Source: an uncultured Winogradskyella sp.
GTDB taxonomy: Bacteria; Bacteroidota; Bacteroidia; Flavobacteriales; Flavobacteriaceae
Direction: 5' to 3'
Length of the DNA stretch: 64,000 nucleotides
NCBI GenBank assembly: GCA_913055905.1
Contig: CAJXLB010000010.1
Span: 20,164 to 84,163 of the forward strand
Shown one piece after another: positions 61,094-64,000 of the stretch (within the stretch, counting starts at the first letter, position 1; each line of letters opens with the position of its first letter). The notes under the pieces are model-generated. The model ran no database searches, was not told where the DNA came from, and worked only from the letters and a program-made list of their open reading frames with translations. The position numbers were made by a program, and so were the translations under genes.

Positions 61094-62029
61094 TTAGAAG
61101 TATCGAGGTGATTTTATTCGTCTGCTTTTAAAAACTTCAAACATCAATAATACTTCATGGGTACCGCTTGTGTAAGCCCTAATATCAGAAATAGGATATT
61201 CATAAGCATAACCGATACGTAATTGTTTAGAAACCTGAAAATCAGCTATTCCTCCGATTGCTGCAGCCGACTCGTTAAATCTATAACCACCTCCTATCCA
61301 AAATGTTTCATTGAAAAGAAAGTTGGCTGAGACATCAAAAGATAGTGGTGCACCATTAGTTGCTTTTAATAGTACTGATGGTTTTAACTTTGTTGTAGGA
61401 CTTAAATCAAAAACATAACCACCAGTTAAGTAATAGCTCACGCGTTCTAAGGCTACATAATCAATGGTACCATTTCCACCATTGTTATAATCTGTATTTA
61501 AAATCCTAGGGGAGGAGAGACCAACATACCAGCGCTGTGAATGCCAGTAGATACCAGCTCCTACATTTGGACTCCATCGGTTAGATACGTCATTAAAAAA
61601 CGGGTCATTAACAACAGAAGGGTCATTTAACAGCTCTTGATCCAAATTATAATGTGTAAATCCAGCTTTTAGACCAAAGGCCAGTTCAGAATTGGCACCA
61701 GTTCTAATCGTATATGAAAAATCGCCATAAATGTAGGAGAAGTTCTCGTAACCTAGTTTGTCATTGATAAATGACAGGCCTAAACCGATTTTATCATTTC
61801 TCAAAGGAGAATGAACAGAAAGGGTTTGAGTTTCTGGCCCACCTTCTAGACCTACCCATTGACTTCTATGAAGGCCAACGGCACTAAAGGTCTCTCTACT
61901 TCCAGCATAGGCTGGGTTGATAGAAATTGTGTTAAACATGTACTGCGTAAATTGAGGCAACTGCTGAGCTAATGCAGAGGATACGCTCAATATAAATAGG
62001 GCAATACTTATTGATTTAGTAAGCTTCAT
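61094..62029 (-). CDS. Type IX secretion membrane protein PorP/SprF family
   Basis: A 311-residue outer-membrane barrel with signal peptide ISIALFILSVSSALAQ and the family's opening QLPQFTQYMFNTISINPAYAGSRETFSAVGLHRSQWVGLEG, followed by regular strands (IGLGLSFINDKLGY, YGDFSYTIR, LRIGYAYEYPISDI). PorP/SprF proteins help deliver partner adhesins carrying type B sorting domains to the surface. The gene lies 9 bp after such an adhesin gene and before an OmpA-family gene, as in sprB-sprF loci. I do not assign sprF itself because many paralogues exist. Confidence 0.92.
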   Translation of the reverse strand: MKLTKSISIALFILSVSSALAQQLPQFTQYMFNTISINPAYAGSRETFSAVGLHRSQWVGLEGGPETQTLSVHSPLRNDKIGLGLSFINDKLGYENFSYIYGDFSYTIRTGANSELAFGLKAGFTHYNLDQELLNDPSVVNDPFFNDVSNRWSPNVGAGIYWHSQRWYVGLSSPRILNTDYNNGGNGTIDYVALERVSYYLTGGYVFDLSPTTKLKPSVLLKATNGAPLSFDVSANFLFNETFWIGGGYRFNESAAAIGGIADFQVSKQLRIGYAYEYPISDIRAYTSGTHEVLLMFEVFKSRRIKSPRYF

Positions 62030-62038
62030 CGGTTAAGT

Positions 62039-64000
62039 TTATTTATTTGTTGCTACGTAAATTGGACCTGCAATAGGTTTCAATCCACTGTTTCTTAAAT
62101 TTATAACATAGTAGTAGGTTCCAGTTGGGACAAAACCAGAGCCTCCTACTGAAGATCCATGGGCTTCACCATTCCAATCGTTCTGGTAATTCTTTGATTC
62201 GTATATTTTTGCTCCCCATCTATTGTATATTTCAAGTTCTATCACAAAACCACAGTCCTCGATTCCTGTAACTTCAAAGAAATCGTTGATGTTATCACCA
62301 TTTGCAGTTACTGTTTTTGAAATAACAACATTGTCTAAACCACAGGCAAGAACCACACAGTCATCATCAATGGTTACATTAACTTCAACTTCTGTTGGAC
62401 AAGGTCCTTCTGTTATAGCATATTTGAATGTGTATACGCCAAGCTCTACAGACCCTGGGTCAAATAGACTTCCGTCTAAGGTAGCATCACCCGAGACAAC
62501 AGACCAAGTTCCATTCATATCAAAGTCACCTTGAAGCAGATCAAATAAGTCAAATTCTGAATCTAGAATACATCTATTGGCGTCAAAGGCATCAATGATA
62601 TTGCTGATTTCAACAGTAATATTTTGAACAAATTCACTAGAATTTCCACAATCATCAGTAACCACCCACGTTCTTATAATTGAATAATCTTCAAAATCAT
62701 TCATTTGCGTTGATTCTTCTGTGAAATCAACCTCTATATTATTGGAACAGGCGTCTTCGAAAACTAGGTCAGGTACCGCAGGGATATCGTCACATGCAGC
62801 AATAATATTTTCGTCAAAAGGAGTTACTAAAGCTGGTGGTGTATTATCATCAACAGTTATAATCTGCGTATGACTAACCGTATTTCCGCAAGAGTCTGTA
62901 GCAGACCATGTTCTGGAAATAATTTGATTACCTAAACATGCACCTTCAACGATCTCTTCATTGAACTCAACAGAAACGTCTTCACAATTATCAGAAGCAG
63001 TTAAGGTCTCTGCTTCAGGTATTGCATCGCATTCAACTGTAATATCAGCAGGTAGATTTTCTATAAATTCGGGAGCCGTAGTATCTTGAACGGTAATTAT
63101 TTGAAGATGAGAGCTCATATTTTCACATTCGTCAATCACAATCCACTTTCTTTCAATGGTATAAGTGTTAGCGCAATCACCTTCAATAATTATGTCATCG
63201 TACGTAGCTTCTAATCCCGAAGAACAATTGTCATTTTCGTCTGTAACATCACCTGTTATAGTAAGATCTGTAGGGTCTACATCGCATTCGATGGTTATAT
63301 CCGCAGGTACTGTAAATGTTGGTGCAGTGGTATCCACCACGAATATGGTCTGATTTAAGGTAGTGGTATTGCCACAGTCATCAGTCAATGTCCAAGTTCG
63401 TGTAATGGTATATTCATTGACACATGAGCCATTTGCAGAACTATCACTATAAGAAGCCTCTAAATTTGTAGAACAATTATCAGCTTCATCAGAGACATCT
63501 CCTGTTATAGTTAGGTCTGTAGGGTCAACATCACATTCTATAGTGATGTCATCAGGTACAGTGAATGTCGGAGCAGTAGTATCCACCACCGTAATGGTCT
63601 GGTCGGCGGATGTGCTGTTGCCGCACTCATCGGTTACGGTCCAGGTACGGACAATGGTCTTGGTGTTGCCGCAGGCCGCAGTCTCAACGTCGGACTCTGT
63701 GACGGTCACCGTACCACAGGTATCGGCACCTGTTGCCACGCCGGTGTTGGCAGAGGACTCGTCCTCGGTACACTCTATGGTGACATCGGCAGGCACGGTA
63801 ATGGTAGGTGGTGTCGTATCGACCACCGTAATGGTCTGGTCGGCGGATGTGCTGTTTCCGCACTCGTCGGTTACGGTCCATGTACGGACAATGGTCTTGG
63901 TGTTGCCACAGGCAGCGGTCTCCACGTCGGACTCTGTGACGGTCACCGTACCACAGGTATCGGCACCTGTTGCCACGCCGGTGTTGGCAGAGGACTCGTC
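62039..64000 (-). CDS. Giant HYR-repeat surface adhesin with T9SS type B sorting domain (partial, C-terminal part)
   Basis: The frame is open to position 64000 without a start, so the N-terminus lies beyond the window. The visible ~653 residues hold 79-80-residue HYR-like Ig repeats (DTTxPTITVPADVTIEC...ATGADTC...TIVRTWTVTDECGNS) with paired cysteines, then degenerate copies, a non-repeat stretch (IIDAFDANRCILDSEFDLFDLLQGDFD), and the gliding motility-associated C-terminal domain (TANGDNINDFFEVTGIEDCGFVIELEIYNRWG...DWNGEAHG...PTGTYYYVINL). It should be exported by the type IX system as a long surface filament or adhesin together with the PorP/SprF gene 9 bp downstream. Confidence 0.93.
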   Translation of the reverse strand, partial: DESSANTGVATGADTCGTVTVTESDVETAACGNTKTIVRTWTVTDECGNSTSADQTITVVDTTPPTITVPADVTIECTEDESSANTGVATGADTCGTVTVTESDVETAACGNTKTIVRTWTVTDECGNSTSADQTITVVDTTAPTFTVPDDITIECDVDPTDLTITGDVSDEADNCSTNLEASYSDSSANGSCVNEYTITRTWTLTDDCGNTTTLNQTIFVVDTTAPTFTVPADITIECDVDPTDLTITGDVTDENDNCSSGLEATYDDIIIEGDCANTYTIERKWIVIDECENMSSHLQIITVQDTTAPEFIENLPADITVECDAIPEAETLTASDNCEDVSVEFNEEIVEGACLGNQIISRTWSATDSCGNTVSHTQIITVDDNTPPALVTPFDENIIAACDDIPAVPDLVFEDACSNNIEVDFTEESTQMNDFEDYSIIRTWVVTDDCGNSSEFVQNITVEISNIIDAFDANRCILDSEFDLFDLLQGDFDMNGTWSVVSGDATLDGSLFDPGSVELGVYTFKYAITEGPCPTEVEVNVTIDDDCVVLACGLDNVVISKTVTANGDNINDFFEVTGIEDCGFVIELEIYNRWGAKIYESKNYQNDWNGEAHGSSVGGSGFVPTGTYYYVINLRNSGLKPIAGPIYVATNK
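63591..64000 (-). repeat. 237-bp nearly identical tandem repeats in the adhesin gene
   Basis: The unit starting at 63591 (GTAATGGTCTGG...) recurs at 63828, a period of 237 bp (79 residues), with only a few base differences over the ~170 bp visible of the second copy. The copies are clearly GC-richer than the related but diverged repeats at 62.6-63.58 kb. The array runs out of the window. Confidence 0.9.

Noticed and set aside
63684-63881. Arg/His-rich open frame inside the adhesin repeats
   Set aside because: It comes from reading the GC-rich repeat in a wrong frame; the composition is unnatural and no start signal is present.
63591-64000. CRISPR-like direct repeats
   Set aside because: The repeats are 237 bp long without unique spacers and encode HYR protein domains in frame.

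Overview
The window is a chromosomal segment of a Bacteroidota bacterium, most likely a marine or aquatic member of the Flavobacteriaceae. The evidence is a gliding-motility ABC permease (GldF), type IX secretion parts and cargo (PorQ, PorP/SprF, an OmpA/TPR protein, type A and type B sorting domains), low GC, AT-rich start regions without Shine-Dalgarno sites, and several promoters of the Bacteroidota form TTG-N(16-21)-TAnnTTTG. I cannot name a genus. No phage, insertion sequence, CRISPR array, rRNA or tRNA was found.

Layout. 1-9.3 kb: gldF (cut by the window edge), an ABM-fold protein, a SAM hydrolase-type DUF62 protein, phoH, purC, a DinB protein, the DUF6048/DUF6452 pair, rlmD, rocD and two small membrane proteins. 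9.3-18.4 kb: an Smr protein, a TSP3-repeat lipoprotein, a cysteine desulfurase, a T9SS cargo protein, a TonB-dependent receptor and an M23 peptidase. 18.5-26.5 kb: a coiled-coil gene with zapA, a 6S-like RNA, ribonuclease Y, xerD, three small outer-membrane barrels around aroQ, lpdA and msrB.

26.6-37.3 kb is a co-directional glycogen locus built on the GlgE (maltose-1-phosphate) route: a GlgA/GlgM-type synthase, glgC, glgE, a stand-alone maltokinase, glgB and a GH31 alpha-glucosidase. No trehalose synthase is present in the window. A glucan phosphorylase-family gene lies further on (50.9-52.5 kb); it has lost the lysine that normally holds PLP.

37.3-48.1 kb: an M48 lipoprotein protease, an MFS transporter, a sigma/anti-sigma operon driving two surface beta-repeat proteins, lon, a triple-LysM protein, porQ, cmk and a BON-LysM protein like Kbp. 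48.3-57.6 kb: rpsA with a structured leader, the phosphorylase-like gene, pyrR-pyrB-rnz, small membrane and STAS-like genes, pdxH and a CAP lipoprotein. 57.8-64 kb: an AT-rich leucine-rich-repeat lipoprotein followed by a long imperfect palindrome, then a surface-adhesin operon (giant HYR-repeat type B T9SS protein, PorP/SprF, OmpA family) running off the window end.

The points most worth following are the GlgE locus and its palindrome, the PLP-lysine-less phosphorylase, the cassette-like region at 57.8-59.1 kb, the 6S-like RNA, and the abruptly GC-richer, nearly identical adhesin repeats at the window edge.
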